A stretch of DNA of 64,000 nucleotides, from contig NZ_JACYUY010000014.1 of the NCBI RefSeq assembly GCF_014842025.1, positions 86,280 to 150,279 on the forward strand, read 5' to 3'. Position numbers and translations under genes: made by a program. The notes beneath the pieces were generated by a model. It did no database searches and was not told the DNA's origin. It saw nothing but the letters and a program-made list of their open reading frames with translations. This DNA is from Massilia sp. CFBP 13721. Lineage in GTDB: Bacteria > Pseudomonadota > Gammaproteobacteria > Burkholderiales > Burkholderiaceae_D. Of the stretch, positions 1-8,095 are shown piece by piece (position 1 is the first letter of the stretch; each line of letters begins with the position of its first letter).

Positions 1-106
1 GGGTCACGGCGGTGATGATGACGCCGGCGATCAGCGAAGCGATCAGGGCGTATTCGATTGCGGTGACGCCGTCTTCTTCTTTGATGAAGTTTTTGATGAA
101 TTTCAT
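1..106 (-). CDS. flp: Flp family type IVb pilin, C-terminus cut by window edge
   Basis: The 35 readable residues run from an ATG at 104-106 to the left edge. They begin MKFIKNFIKEEDGVTAIEYA and continue into a hydrophobic stretch rich in Ile, Ala and Val. This is the Flp prepilin pattern: a short basic leader, a Gly after an acidic run, then the Glu-Tyr pair five and six residues beyond the Gly. In this family a TadV/FppA-type peptidase cleaves after the Gly, and the mature protein polymerises into the thin Tad adhesion pilus. The TadE- and TadG-like genes at 3.2-5.6 kb fit the same system. The stop codon lies outside the window, so full length is unknown. Confidence 0.9.
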   Translation of the reverse strand, partial: MKFIKNFIKEEDGVTAIEYALIASLIAGVIITAVT

Positions 107-143
107 GGTCTGGCCTTAATATAAAAAGTGAATGATTGCTCGG

Positions 144-305
144 CTATGCGCTCGTCCACGCAGCCAATACTGCGATGAAGCCGACGACTGCGGTCAGTGC
201 AACGAGGACGATGTACGACGTAGCCGGTGTTTCGATGCGTTCATACTGCTGTTCCGGCGAGTCTTCCTTGTCGTACACAGTTGCTCCTGTCCTGTTGCCC
301 CGCAT
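144..305 (-). CDS. Small single-pass membrane protein of unknown function (53 aa)
   Basis: I do not recognise a family. The ATG at 303-305 is preceded by GGAG with six bases between, which decides this start over in-frame ATG codons further upstream. The first 30 residues are polar and mixed in charge (KEDSPEQQYERIE), and residues about 31-50 form one hydrophobic helix (YIVLVALTAVVGFIAVLAAW) that ends almost at the C-terminus, like a tail-anchored peptide. It lies on the same strand as the pilin, 37 bases upstream of the pilin start, so the two may be cotranscribed. Its size and position would fit an accessory peptide of the Flp pilus, but that is inference. It could also be chance coding. 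Confidence 0.5.
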   Translation of the reverse strand: MRGNRTGATVYDKEDSPEQQYERIETPATSYIVLVALTAVVGFIAVLAAWTSA

Positions 306-660
306 CGTGTGCTCCGATGCGCAGCGCATGAACAGCATATTACGCACGGGCAACATTCATGACATCCGTCAAATCTCCCTTTTTGCGTAGGATCGTTTGC
401 CAGCTGGGCCAGGACAAATGTCACAGACCCGTACGGGGTCATTGAGGCCAATGGCCTCGATGACGGGTTCACCGGACAGCTCCACCTCTTCACTGTGCGA
501 ACCGTCGGCGTGTGCGCCGCCCACGCGTTCAACCAGCGGGTGATTTGTCGCGAAGTTTCAGAGTGTGGTTGAACGCGTGGGCGGCGCTCAGGCAGCGGGC
601 AAGCACGCGGCCGGGTATAGCCGCCCACCTTACGGGTATGTGTCTCGAAGACGAAGCCCT
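306..660. other. Gene-free interval with a REP-like palindrome pair
   Basis: No convincing gene is present. The interval lies between the response regulator stop and the small membrane protein start. It holds the 22-bp inverted repeat described at 514-587 and a further palindrome-family half site (CCGCCCACCTTACGGG, about 621-636). It must also contain the promoter for the leftward genes, but no clear -35/-10 pair was found. A short dyad (ATTGAGGCCAATGGCCTCGAT) at about 440-460 could be an operator or hairpin. Confidence 0.5.
514..587. repeat. REP-like inverted repeat pair, 22-bp perfect arms
   Basis: The arm at 514-535 (core GCCCACGCGTTCAACCA) is exactly reverse-complementary to the arm at 566-587, with 30 bases between. 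The same core recurs in other gene gaps of this window (about 9.3, 13.4, 15.0, 19.9, 29.5 and 45.6 kb), so this is a dispersed palindrome family and not a unique operator. Confidence 0.8.
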
Positions 661-1314
661 TCAGCCCAGCCCGTTGCGGGTCGCGTAGACGTACAGCTCG
701 AGCCGATTCGCCACGTCCAGCTTCTGGTAAATCGTACTGAGGTGGTTACGCAGGGTGCGCTCGGAAATGAAGGCGCGCTCGGCCAGTTCCTTGTTGAGGG
801 CGCCCTTGCCGGCCACGATCATGCCGATCACTTCGCGTTCGCGCGCGGTCAGCGAGGCGATGCGCGGCGCTTCCGGGTTGGCCGGCGGCGGCGGTGCGGT
901 CAGCTGGCCGAGCAGCGCCTGCATCAGCGACTGGTCGATCCACAATTCGCCGCCGTGCACCTTGCGCACGGCCGCGAGCACGTCTTCGGTCGGCGCTTCC
1001 TTGCCGACCACGCCGCGCGCGCCGAGCTTGACCGCCTCGGTGAGCGTGGCCTGGTCGCGGTTGGCGCTGAAGATCACCACGCGGGCGCTGCTGCAAGCGA
1101 GCAGCGTGGGCAGGATCGCCAGCGAGCTGCTGCCTTTCAGGTCGAGGTCGAGCAGCACGACGTCGGGCTGCAGCGCGGTGCACAGGGCCACCGCCTCGGC
1201 GGCGTCGCCGGCGCTGCCGGCCAGGGTAAAGGCGGGCGCCTCGGCCTGGATCAGGCGTTCGAGGCCCCACAACATCGTCTTGTGATCGTCTACCAGCAAA
1301 ATACGGATAGTCAT
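661..1314 (-). CDS. NarL/FixJ-type response regulator with LuxR HTH
   Basis: The 217-residue protein has a receiver domain in residues 1-120, with the acidic pair D9/D10, a predicted phospho-acceptor D56 (VVLLDLD) and the conserved K105 (GVVGKE). A LuxR/GerE helix-turn-helix follows in about 150-213 (LTAREREVIGMIVAGKGALNKELAERAFISERT). The start at 1312-1314 is chosen because GGAG lies five bases upstream; an in-frame ATG 18 bases earlier lacks this. It follows its likely partner kinase by 22 bases on the same strand, so they should form one transcript. Its place between a Flp pilin and Tad pseudopilin genes suggests control of the pilus locus, which is inference from position. Confidence 0.92.
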   Translation of the reverse strand: MTIRILLVDDHKTMLWGLERLIQAEAPAFTLAGSAGDAAEAVALCTALQPDVVLLDLDLKGSSSLAILPTLLACSSARVVIFSANRDQATLTEAVKLGARGVVGKEAPTEDVLAAVRKVHGGELWIDQSLMQALLGQLTAPPPPANPEAPRIASLTAREREVIGMIVAGKGALNKELAERAFISERTLRNHLSTIYQKLDVANRLELYVYATRNGLG

Positions 1315-1336
1315 GCTTTCTCCAGAAGGCAAATGC

Positions 1337-3076
1337 TCAGGCCGGAACGCGGATGCGCAGCAGGGTGCGTCCGTCCGCCGTGTCGACGGCCAGCGTGCCG
1401 CCCAGGGCGCGCACGCGCCCGGCGATCGACTTTGGCATGAACGGCGCCGGCGCGACGCCCTCTTCGGACGGATTGGCGATATCGATCGCCAGCTGGCCGT
1501 CGTCCTCGGCCAGTTCGACCCGGGCGCTGCGCGCGCGCGTGTGCTTGCAAATATTGCTGATGCCTTCAGCCACGATCTGGAACACCTCGGCGGCCATACG
1601 GTCGTGGATGACGGGCGCCCGCGCCGCGTCGAGCGTCACGTCGACGTCGTAGAACGAACGGATCTGGCCGAGCTGGCGGCGCAGCGCGATCAGCAGTTCC
1701 GGCTCCTGCTGGCGGCCGTTCTTGAAGCGCTGGGCGAACTCGCGCATGTCGCCGATGACGTCGGTACTCATCGCCAGCAGGCGGTCGAGGTCGGCGGTGA
1801 GCGGATTGTCGTCGCCGGCGCGGCTGCGGATCGCCGCCACGGCGTGGCGCAGGCCGATGTACGGCTGGATGGTGCTGTCGTGCAGGTCGCGCGCGATGGT
1901 CTGGCGCTCGCGGAAGGCGGCGTCGGAGGCCAGGCGGTCGAGCAGGTTGATGGTTTCGATGACCGGGAAGGCCTGCTGCACGATGTGGTTGAGGAAGGTG
2001 GCGTCGCTGCGCCGCAGCGCCGCCGCCGCGGTCACGAAGATGCGCCCCGCTCCCTTGCGCAGCGGCAGCGCGGCGCTGATGAAGGCATCGGTATCGAGCA
2101 GGTCGGCGATGCGCGCGCACGCCTCGGCATCGATCTCGCGCCACCCATTGCTGCCCGCCTCCACGCCCAGGGCGCAGCCGCCGCCCGGCAGGCGCGCGGC
2201 GCTGCTGCTGCGGTACAGGGCCGTGGTGCCCGCGCCCAGCTCGAGCAGGGGCGCCACCTGTATTTCGTCGGCCCAGTTGTGGCTGACGGAACGCCCGCTG
2301 CGCGGATGATGTGCGGTATTGAACATCCAGCGCCCGCCGCTGTCCTGCATCACCAGCACGCAGGTGGTGCCGCCATAAAAGCGCAGGATCTTGCCCATCA
2401 GCGAGTCGAGCGTGTGCTGGACGCCGAAGCGCGGGTTCGACAGCCGGCTGACGTCGCGCAGCAGCGCCAGGCGGCGGCGCTGGTCGACCAGCAACCCGCC
2501 CCAGAACGCGATCATGTAGCCCAGGGCGAGCAGGAAGGTGGCGCGCAACAGCAGCATGTGCACGGCGGCGAAGCCGTGCGCCACCAGCACCGCGGTGGTG
2601 ACGACCGCGGCCGCGCCCAGCGTCAGGCGCGAGCCCGCCTCGAAACCGTGGCGGAACGACGCGGCCAGGATGGCGAAGAAGAACAGGGTAAAGAACGGAC
2701 TCGGCACGCCACCGCTGACGTACACCATCAGCCCATACCAGCCGATGTCGACCCAGTAGACGACCGGGCCATGCCAGAAGCCGGCGCGAAAGCGCGCCAC
2801 GCACAGCAGGACCAGGCTGTGCAGCATGTAGGCGGCGAAGATCAGCCACGACCAGGCGCCGGCCATCACGATGCTGGCGTCGATGTACAGCGTCAGGAGC
2901 GCCGAGATCGACAGCAGCATGCGCATGCCGAACACCATCCAGGCTTCGGCGCCGACGGTCACCGGCGCGCCGGGACCGGAGACGGCCGGCGTGCGCGACG
3001 AAAGGGGAGAAAAGAAGGAGTACGAGAGGGACGACGCCCTGTTGAGCAACCAACGCATGTTGTTCAAGGCCGACAC
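1337..3076 (-). CDS. Membrane sensor histidine kinase, NarX/DegS-like (HisKA_3)
   Basis: In this 579-residue protein roughly residues 45-205 contain five or six hydrophobic helices forming a membrane sensor. A GAF-like region follows at about 225-385. The HisKA_3 phospho-acceptor motif ARDLHDS places the autophosphorylated His at residue 399. A HATPase domain at about 490-579 has the N-box-like EGISNICKH and ends in a G-rich segment. HisKA_3 kinases pair with NarL-type regulators such as the one encoded 22 bases downstream. The start at 3074-3076 is GTG; an ATG six codons later is an equal candidate, as neither has a strong ribosome-binding site. It is divergent from the TadE-like gene at 3179, so the 100-bp gap should hold both promoters. 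Confidence 0.88.
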   Translation of the reverse strand: MSALNNMRWLLNRASSLSYSFFSPLSSRTPAVSGPGAPVTVGAEAWMVFGMRMLLSISALLTLYIDASIVMAGAWSWLIFAAYMLHSLVLLCVARFRAGFWHGPVVYWVDIGWYGLMVYVSGGVPSPFFTLFFFAILAASFRHGFEAGSRLTLGAAAVVTTAVLVAHGFAAVHMLLLRATFLLALGYMIAFWGGLLVDQRRRLALLRDVSRLSNPRFGVQHTLDSLMGKILRFYGGTTCVLVMQDSGGRWMFNTAHHPRSGRSVSHNWADEIQVAPLLELGAGTTALYRSSSAARLPGGGCALGVEAGSNGWREIDAEACARIADLLDTDAFISAALPLRKGAGRIFVTAAAALRRSDATFLNHIVQQAFPVIETINLLDRLASDAAFRERQTIARDLHDSTIQPYIGLRHAVAAIRSRAGDDNPLTADLDRLLAMSTDVIGDMREFAQRFKNGRQQEPELLIALRRQLGQIRSFYDVDVTLDAARAPVIHDRMAAEVFQIVAEGISNICKHTRARSARVELAEDDGQLAIDIANPSEEGVAPAPFMPKSIAGRVRALGGTLAVDTADGRTLLRIRVPA

Positions 3077-3178
3077 CGGCGCGAAATCGTGAAAAAGTAC
3101 ATGACAATAAATTGTTGCCCTGTAGAATCCGTCAGCTTATCGCACTTGACGAAAATCAAGACATATATATTCAATTCA

Positions 3179-3649
3179 ATGATTAATCCAGCAATTCGCC
3201 GTCAATCTGGCGCCACAATCGTGGAAATGGCGATTATCGCGCCAGTCTTCCTGCTGGTCCTGCTGGCCCTGGTCGAACTCAGCCTGATGTTTTTTACCAC
3301 GCTGACGATGCAGTACGCCGTACGCGAAGGTGCGCGCTATGCCATTACGGGCCAGCGCAACCTCGGCCCGGGTACCAGCGACCAGCAGCGCTACAACGCC
3401 ATCATCGACAACATCAGCAGCAACGCGCTGGGCCTGTACGAAAAGATGGATCCCGTCATTTCGGTGAACGGCAAGGCGTATCCGCGCAATACGTATAGCA
3501 GCGGCATGTTTGGCGAGCCCGGCAGCATCATCGTGCTGCAGATCGATTGCACCTTGCCGGTAACGACGCCGCTGCTGTCGCAGTTTTTCCAGGACGGCAA
3601 ATACCGCTTCGCCGTCTCCGCCGCCATGCGCAACGAATTCTTCCTATGA
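3179..3649 (+). CDS. TadE-like pseudopilin
   Basis: The 156-residue protein has the TadE-like N-terminus: a short basic leader, then GATIVEMAIIAPVFLLVLLALVE, in which the Glu five residues into the hydrophobic helix is the hallmark of TadE/TadG proteins. The helix continues through LMFFTTLTMQYAVREGAR, a typical TadE continuation. The remaining residues would lie outside the inner membrane. TadE/F proteins are minor prepilins needed for Flp pilus assembly. No clear Shine-Dalgarno sequence precedes this ATG; one at 3101 is in frame but would put a long non-conserved leader ahead of the prepilin motif. The stop overlaps the next start (ATGA), implying translational coupling. Confidence 0.85.
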   Translation: MINPAIRRQSGATIVEMAIIAPVFLLVLLALVELSLMFFTTLTMQYAVREGARYAITGQRNLGPGTSDQQRYNAIIDNISSNALGLYEKMDPVISVNGKAYPRNTYSSGMFGEPGSIIVLQIDCTLPVTTPLLSQFFQDGKYRFAVSAAMRNEFFL

Positions 3650-4263
3650 GCCGCGCTCTGCCCCATGCGCGCCAGCGTGGCCTGGCCGCGGTCGAATTCG
3701 CCCTGCTGCTGCCGATCCTGCTCATGCTGCTCTTCGGCATGATCGACGCCGCACGCGCACTGCAGGCGAACATCATCGTGACCAACATCAGCCGCGAAGG
3801 CGCCAACCTGGTCGCACGCGGCAATACGCAGCTCGACACCGGCAGCCAGGACATCATCTACGCGCTGATGGCCAGCGCGCCGCCGCTGAACGTCAATCAG
3901 CAAGGCATGGTGTACATCACGCGCGTCATGGGCGTCGTCAAGAACGGCATTTATAGCAGCGTGGTGCTCGACCAGTACCGCTGGGACGACGGCGAACGCG
4001 GACTCGGCTTCGGCGCCAGCGGCTACAAACCCGCCAGCCGGGTGTACAACTGCAGCACCTGGAGCAGTGCCGGCAAGTGTACCGCTTTCAGCAGCAGCAG
4101 CCGTCCCGCCGTGACCATCATGAGCGGCAAGCTCGACGATGGCGAAGTGGTCCACGTCGTCGAAACCTTTTATCGCTACGACATGCTGCTGACGAGCGCC
4201 GCCACCGGCGCCCTGAGCCTGCCCACGATCGGGCCCGACCTGTATTCGATGACGGTTTTCTGA
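3646..4263 (+). CDS. TadE/TadF-like pseudopilin
   Basis: The 205-residue protein begins MSRALPHARQRGLAAVEFAL followed by LLPILLMLLFGMIDAAR. This is the TadE-like signature with a Gly, then Val-Glu, then one hydrophobic helix. The rest is predicted to be exported and contains two Cys (about residues 134 and 143) that could form a disulfide. The ATG lies within the stop of the preceding gene, and the stop is followed after one base by the next ATG, so the three genes form a tightly coupled set. The pairing of a shorter and a longer TadE-like gene ahead of TadG resembles tadE-tadF-tadG in other Tad loci; assigning this one to tadF is tentative. Confidence 0.83.
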   Translation: MSRALPHARQRGLAAVEFALLLPILLMLLFGMIDAARALQANIIVTNISREGANLVARGNTQLDTGSQDIIYALMASAPPLNVNQQGMVYITRVMGVVKNGIYSSVVLDQYRWDDGERGLGFGASGYKPASRVYNCSTWSSAGKCTAFSSSSRPAVTIMSGKLDDGEVVHVVETFYRYDMLLTSAATGALSLPTIGPDLYSMTVF

Positions 4264-4264
4264 C

Positions 4265-5641
4265 ATGCACCCACAACTCCACCGGCAGCGCGGCGCTGTC
4301 GCCATCATGGTCGCGCTGGCAATGCTCGTGCTGCTCGCCGTCGTCGGCCTCGTCATCGATGCCGGGCTGGCCTACCTGGTCAAGGCGCGATTGAACGCGG
4401 CGGTCGACTCGGCCGCGCTGGCCGCCGCACGCGCCGTGCCGGCCGGGAACAACCAGACCGAGCAGCGGGCCAGCGCCCAGACGGCGGCCGGCGATTTCTT
4501 TGCCGCGAACATCCCGACGACCTATCTGCTGTCCAGGCCGAAGCTGCTGAGCACGAATATCGAGTTCAATGGCGGCACCGTCACCATCGACGTGCGCGCG
4601 GAAGCGCCGATGCCGGTGTCGATCATGCAGGTGCTGGGCTTTACGGCGCTTAATCCGGTGGCGTATGCGCAGACGATCCGGCGCGATCTCGACATGGCCT
4701 TTGTGGTCGATACCTCAGGTTCGCTGAACGGCAACCGGACGGCGGTCAAGGCCTCGGCAAAGACCTTCCTCAACAAATTCAACGTAACCCAGGACCGGGT
4801 GGCGCTGATGCACTTCGCCTATGGCACCGAAGTCGACAATCCCATCTATATCTCCGACCGAGGCTTCAACCGTACTTCGATGCTGAGCAAGATCGACACT
4901 TACCAGTTCGTCGGCGGGACCGGTTCGGTGGAAGGCATGTGGAATGCGCGTAACCAGCTCAACCGGATACCGCTGCTGAACCGCTCGGCGATGCGCGTGA
5001 TCGTGTTCTTTTCCGACGGCGCGCCGACCGGCATCTCGTCGTACTTCAACATGACCACCGATTGCCGGGAACCCGGCGTGATCAATTCCAGTGATGGCGA
5101 CCTCAGCGGCCTGTACGAACTCGACGACACCGACGGCGTACGCGTCAGTACGAAATGCACGCTCACACGCAACAACAGCGGCGTGCTCACCAACCTCACG
5201 AAATTGCCGGACTGGTATAACGCGCACAATACCTATGAAACCCGCGACGATGTGAGCAAGCGCGAATTCCCGATTGTGACGACGTCGAGCACCCCAGGTT
5301 TCTACCGTTCGGTGACATCTGACTTGAGTACCAAGGCAATTGCTTATCGCAATATCGACCGCACCGCACGCAACCTGGCAGAAGCAGTCGCAGCCAAGGC
5401 ACGCGACGAAGGAATCTTTGTCTTTACCCTCGGCATGGGCGCCGCGTTGAAATCGGGCAGCGGCTATGACAACGAACGCGGCGAAGACGTCCTGAAGTGC
5501 ATGGCCAACGTGGCGGACGGCCCCTCCCGTTGCTATAACCCGAACAAGCCGGTCGGCATGTATTGCTACGCCGCAACGGAAGCGGACCTGACGCCCTGCT
5601 TCTCGCGCCTGGCCTCGGCCATCCTGCGCATCTCGAAATAA
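4265..5641 (+). CDS. tadG: TadG-like pilus protein with VWA domain
   Basis: The 458-residue protein starts with a TadG N-terminal segment (QRGAVAIMVALAMLVLLAVVGLVIDAGLAYLVKARLNAAVDSAALAAAR), which is a membrane helix plus the conserved region of Flp-locus TadG proteins. From about residue 140 a von Willebrand A domain begins. Its metal-ion (MIDAS) motif DTSGS is at about 147-151, and a second element reads FFSDGAPTG at about 247. Six or more Cys sit in the C-terminal third and may be disulfide-bonded. TadG proteins are envelope components of Tad pili, and VWA versions are thought to mediate contacts with partners or surfaces. The gene ends five bases from the convergent regulator gene, with no evident terminator between. 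Confidence 0.87.
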   Translation: MHPQLHRQRGAVAIMVALAMLVLLAVVGLVIDAGLAYLVKARLNAAVDSAALAAARAVPAGNNQTEQRASAQTAAGDFFAANIPTTYLLSRPKLLSTNIEFNGGTVTIDVRAEAPMPVSIMQVLGFTALNPVAYAQTIRRDLDMAFVVDTSGSLNGNRTAVKASAKTFLNKFNVTQDRVALMHFAYGTEVDNPIYISDRGFNRTSMLSKIDTYQFVGGTGSVEGMWNARNQLNRIPLLNRSAMRVIVFFSDGAPTGISSYFNMTTDCREPGVINSSDGDLSGLYELDDTDGVRVSTKCTLTRNNSGVLTNLTKLPDWYNAHNTYETRDDVSKREFPIVTTSSTPGFYRSVTSDLSTKAIAYRNIDRTARNLAEAVAAKARDEGIFVFTLGMGAALKSGSGYDNERGEDVLKCMANVADGPSRCYNPNKPVGMYCYAATEADLTPCFSRLASAILRISK

Positions 5642-5646
5642 GCGTT

Positions 5647-6588
5647 TTATTCGGCCAGGCGGCGCTGGCGTTCTTCGCGTGGGGTGTTGCCGAACAGCGC
5701 CCCGAACGCCGTCGAAAAGTGCGAGCCCGACGAAAAGCCGCACATCAGTCCCACCTGCACGATCGAATTATTGGTATCGATCAGCAACTGGCGCGCCCGT
5801 TGCAGGCGCAGTTCCAGGTAATAACGCGACGGCAAACTGCCGAGGTATTGTTTGAATAATCGCTCCAGCTGGCGCCGCGACACGCCGGCCAGCTGGGCGA
5901 TCTCGTCGGTCGAGAGCGGCTCCTCGATATTCGCTTCCATCAAGGTTACCGCTTCGGTCAGCTTCGGCTGCAGGGTGCCGAAACGCGCCTGCAGCGCCAC
6001 CCGCTGACGCTCTTCCCTGCCGCGCACGCGGTCGACGCACAGCAACTCTTTCACCGGCGCCTGCACGCTCGAGCCAAAGATAAGGTCGATCAGGGTCAGG
6101 GCGAAATCGACCGACGCCGCGCCGCCGCAGCAGGTCAGGCGGTTGCCGTCGATTTCATACAGGTGAGGTGTGAACACGGCCTGGTCGGCGCGACTGTCGG
6201 CGTCGGCATACAGCGACCACGGCAGCGCGGTGCGCACGCCATTCAGGGCGCCGGCTTCGGCCAGCCACAGCACGCCGGCGCCGACGCCGCCCCAGAACGG
6301 CGCGGCGCGGCAGCGTTCGACCAGGGCGCGGAAGTTGGCCGGTTTCAGGCCGGCCTGCGCTTCGTCGGCGGCCAGCAGGACCAGGTGCCAGTGGCGCTGG
6401 GCGTCGCTGGTGAATTTGTCCGGACTGCGCACGTCCACATGCAGGCGCTCGGGGCCGAGGATTTTCGCGGCCTGGCGCAGCGGCTGTACCAGGCCCGACC
6501 AGGTGAGTGTGTCGGGTTCGCCCGCGTTGACGAGCAGGATGCGCAGCGGCCGTTCCTGCGCCAGGAGGAGCAAATCAGGTGGCGGCAT
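5647..6588 (-). CDS. GlxA family AraC-type transcriptional regulator
   Basis: The 313-residue protein has a DJ-1/PfpI-like N-terminal half (residues about 15-185) and a C-terminal AraC helix-turn-helix pair (about 215-310, SVMEANIEEPL-like entry, then STDEIAQLAGVSRRQLERLFKQYLG and IVQVGLMCGFSSGSHFSTAFGALFG). This architecture defines the GlxA group, which includes regulators of choline, carnitine and arginine breakdown (GbdR, CdhR, ArgR). The nucleophilic Cys of true DJ-1 enzymes is not evident at the GVGAGVLWLAEAG turn, as expected for a ligand-sensing domain. Its target is unknown. No catabolic operon sits beside it; the nearest same-strand gene is the EamA exporter 22 bases upstream, so cotranscription is possible. 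Confidence 0.88.
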   Translation of the reverse strand: MPPPDLLLLAQERPLRILLVNAGEPDTLTWSGLVQPLRQAAKILGPERLHVDVRSPDKFTSDAQRHWHLVLLAADEAQAGLKPANFRALVERCRAAPFWGGVGAGVLWLAEAGALNGVRTALPWSLYADADSRADQAVFTPHLYEIDGNRLTCCGGAASVDFALTLIDLIFGSSVQAPVKELLCVDRVRGREERQRVALQARFGTLQPKLTEAVTLMEANIEEPLSTDEIAQLAGVSRRQLERLFKQYLGSLPSRYYLELRLQRARQLLIDTNNSIVQVGLMCGFSSGSHFSTAFGALFGNTPREERQRRLAE

Positions 6589-6609
6589 CGTGGTGGGGTG
6601 TGAACGTCA

Positions 6610-7512
6610 TCACTCGGGGGCAAGCGCGGCGGCGGGCCGCCGTTCGGAATTCCATTGGCTGACTATCATACCGGAGATCAACAGCAAACCGCCCAGCCAG
6701 CCACGCCCGGTCATGGCTTCGCCCAGCCACAGGTAGCCGAAGAAGGCGGCCGCGGCCGGCTCGAAGGCGTAGACCACGGCCGCTTCGTTGGCCGTGGTAC
6801 GCGACTGGCCCCAGGTTTGCAGCGAGATGATGGCGGCGGTGGCGACCACGCCCAGGTAAGCGAGGTTCCAGCCGTGCTGGCCGATGGCGATCATGCGTTC
6901 GCCCAGCCAGGCGCTACGCGCGGCGGCCTCGCCGGGCAGCTCGCGCGCCAGCAGCCAGACCAGCGCACACACGGCGACGATGCCGATCTGGGCGGCGGTG
7001 ACGCTGAGCAGGCGCGTGGCGCGCCGGGTACGCACTTCCATCACCTTGATGTAGACGCCGAAGCACAGCGCGCTCATCAGGGCGAGCGAGTCGCCGGTGC
7101 CCCAGGCGCCGCCATCCCAGCACAGGGCCGCCAGTCCGGCGATCGACATGATCAATGCCAGCACGATGCGCCGTTCGGGCAGGCGCCCGGCCAGCACGCC
7201 GAGCAGCGGCACCACCAGCACGTTCAGGCCGCAAATAAAGGCGTTGCGATTGGAACTGGTCAGCGCCAGGCCCTCGACCTGGAACACGAAGCAGAAGAAC
7301 AGCAAAAAGCCGAGGATGGCGCCCGAGCGCAGGTCCTGCCCCTTGGCGCGCCACAGGAAGGGAGACAACATGGCTGCCGCCAGCGCGAAGCGCACCAGGA
7401 TGATCCAGACCGCGGAAAAGTGGCCAGTTAAATCCTTCATGGCGGGGAAGGTCGTGCCCCAGACCAGGGTGACGAGCAACAGGGCGAGGATGCCGTGGAA
7501 GTGACGGGGCAT
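6610..7512 (-). CDS. EamA/DMT-family inner-membrane transporter
   Basis: The 300-residue protein has about ten hydrophobic helices in two EamA repeats, with the entry motif LVWGTTFPAMKDLTGHFSAVWIILVRFALAAAML in the first and TTANEAAVVYAFEPAAAAFFGYLWLGEAMTGRGWLGGLLLISGM in the second. DMT proteins of this length export metabolites such as amino acids or take up small solutes; the substrate cannot be told from sequence. The start at 7510-7512 is chosen because translation upstream of it has no family similarity, although its ribosome-binding site is weak. It is divergently arranged with a MarR regulator 112 bases away, a common layout in which the regulator controls the exporter. Confidence 0.87.
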   Translation of the reverse strand: MPRHFHGILALLLVTLVWGTTFPAMKDLTGHFSAVWIILVRFALAAAMLSPFLWRAKGQDLRSGAILGFLLFFCFVFQVEGLALTSSNRNAFICGLNVLVVPLLGVLAGRLPERRIVLALIMSIAGLAALCWDGGAWGTGDSLALMSALCFGVYIKVMEVRTRRATRLLSVTAAQIGIVAVCALVWLLARELPGEAAARSAWLGERMIAIGQHGWNLAYLGVVATAAIISLQTWGQSRTTANEAAVVYAFEPAAAAFFGYLWLGEAMTGRGWLGGLLLISGMIVSQWNSERRPAAALAPE

Positions 7513-7610
7513 GGAAGACAATGCGGTGATGACGGATCGGCAAAAACGCGTATGGTACGCGCCTCGACCGTAAAAGGCGAATGGTGAACCTTGCCAGCTG
7601 CGGGGACGGC

Positions 7611-7616
7611 TATAAT
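7611..7616 (+). promoter_or_regulatory. Consensus -10 box close to the marR-like start
   Basis: TATAAT lies eight bases before the ATG at 7625. A start site six to eight bases downstream of this box would fall at or next to the ATG, giving a leaderless mRNA. No good -35 was found at 17 bases; TTGCCA at 7591-7596 gives a short spacer of 14. Confidence 0.5.
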
Positions 7617-7624
7617 TCCGAGTC

Positions 7625-8095
7625 ATGGGGGAACGATATTTAAAGAGCGTCCGCTTGCTGGCCGAATGCCTGCAAGGCTTCGAGCGGTATTCGGGCGAGT
7701 CGGTGCGGCAGTACGGTTTGACGCACGCGCAATTCGACATCATCGCCACGCTTGGCAATACGGATGGCATGAGCTACAAGGAACTTGGCGAGCGTACCCT
7801 CATTACCAAGGGGACGCTGACCGGCGTCATCGAGCGCCTCGAGCAAAAGGGGATCGTGCTGCGCGAGCGCAGCAGCGACGACAAGCGCTCGTTCCACGTA
7901 CGCCTGAGCGACGCCGGCGATGCGGTGTTCCGCGACGTGTTCCCCAAGGTGATTGCCCATGGCAAGCAGTTGTTTGCGCAGTACAGCGACACCGAATTCG
8001 ACGAGTTGAATGGCGTTTTGACCCGGTTGCGCGAGCGCATCGGCCAGGCTGGACGCCCTCTCCCGTTATTACCCCAACAAAAGGAAAAATCTTGA
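7625..8095 (+). CDS. MarR family transcriptional regulator
   Basis: The 156-residue protein fits the MarR fold: an N-terminal dimerisation helix (YLKSVRLLAECLQGFERYS), LTHAQFDIIATL, then a winged helix-turn-helix (SYKELGERTLITKGTLTGVIERLEQKGIVLRERSSDDKRSFHVRLSDAG) in about residues 50-105. The DxR motif before the wing (DDKRSFHVRLS) is clear. MarR proteins usually repress a neighbouring exporter until a small phenolic or toxic ligand binds, and the divergent EamA gene is the obvious candidate. There is no Shine-Dalgarno sequence; instead a -10 box sits directly upstream, so translation is probably leaderless. The stop overlaps the next gene's TTG start. Confidence 0.92.
   Translation: MGERYLKSVRLLAECLQGFERYSGESVRQYGLTHAQFDIIATLGNTDGMSYKELGERTLITKGTLTGVIERLEQKGIVLRERSSDDKRSFHVRLSDAGDAVFRDVFPKVIAHGKQLFAQYSDTEFDELNGVLTRLRERIGQAGRPLPLLPQQKEKS

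Noticed and set aside
136..390. Short plus-strand open frames opposite the small membrane protein
   Set aside because: They lack ribosome-binding sites and plausible protein features.
1313..3178. A long plus-strand open frame running opposite the sensor kinase into the TadE-like gene
   Set aside because: Its protein is low-complexity, rich in Arg, Gln, Val and His, with no domain, and lies entirely antisense to a well-supported kinase. Only its last 156 codons, the TadE-like gene, are real.
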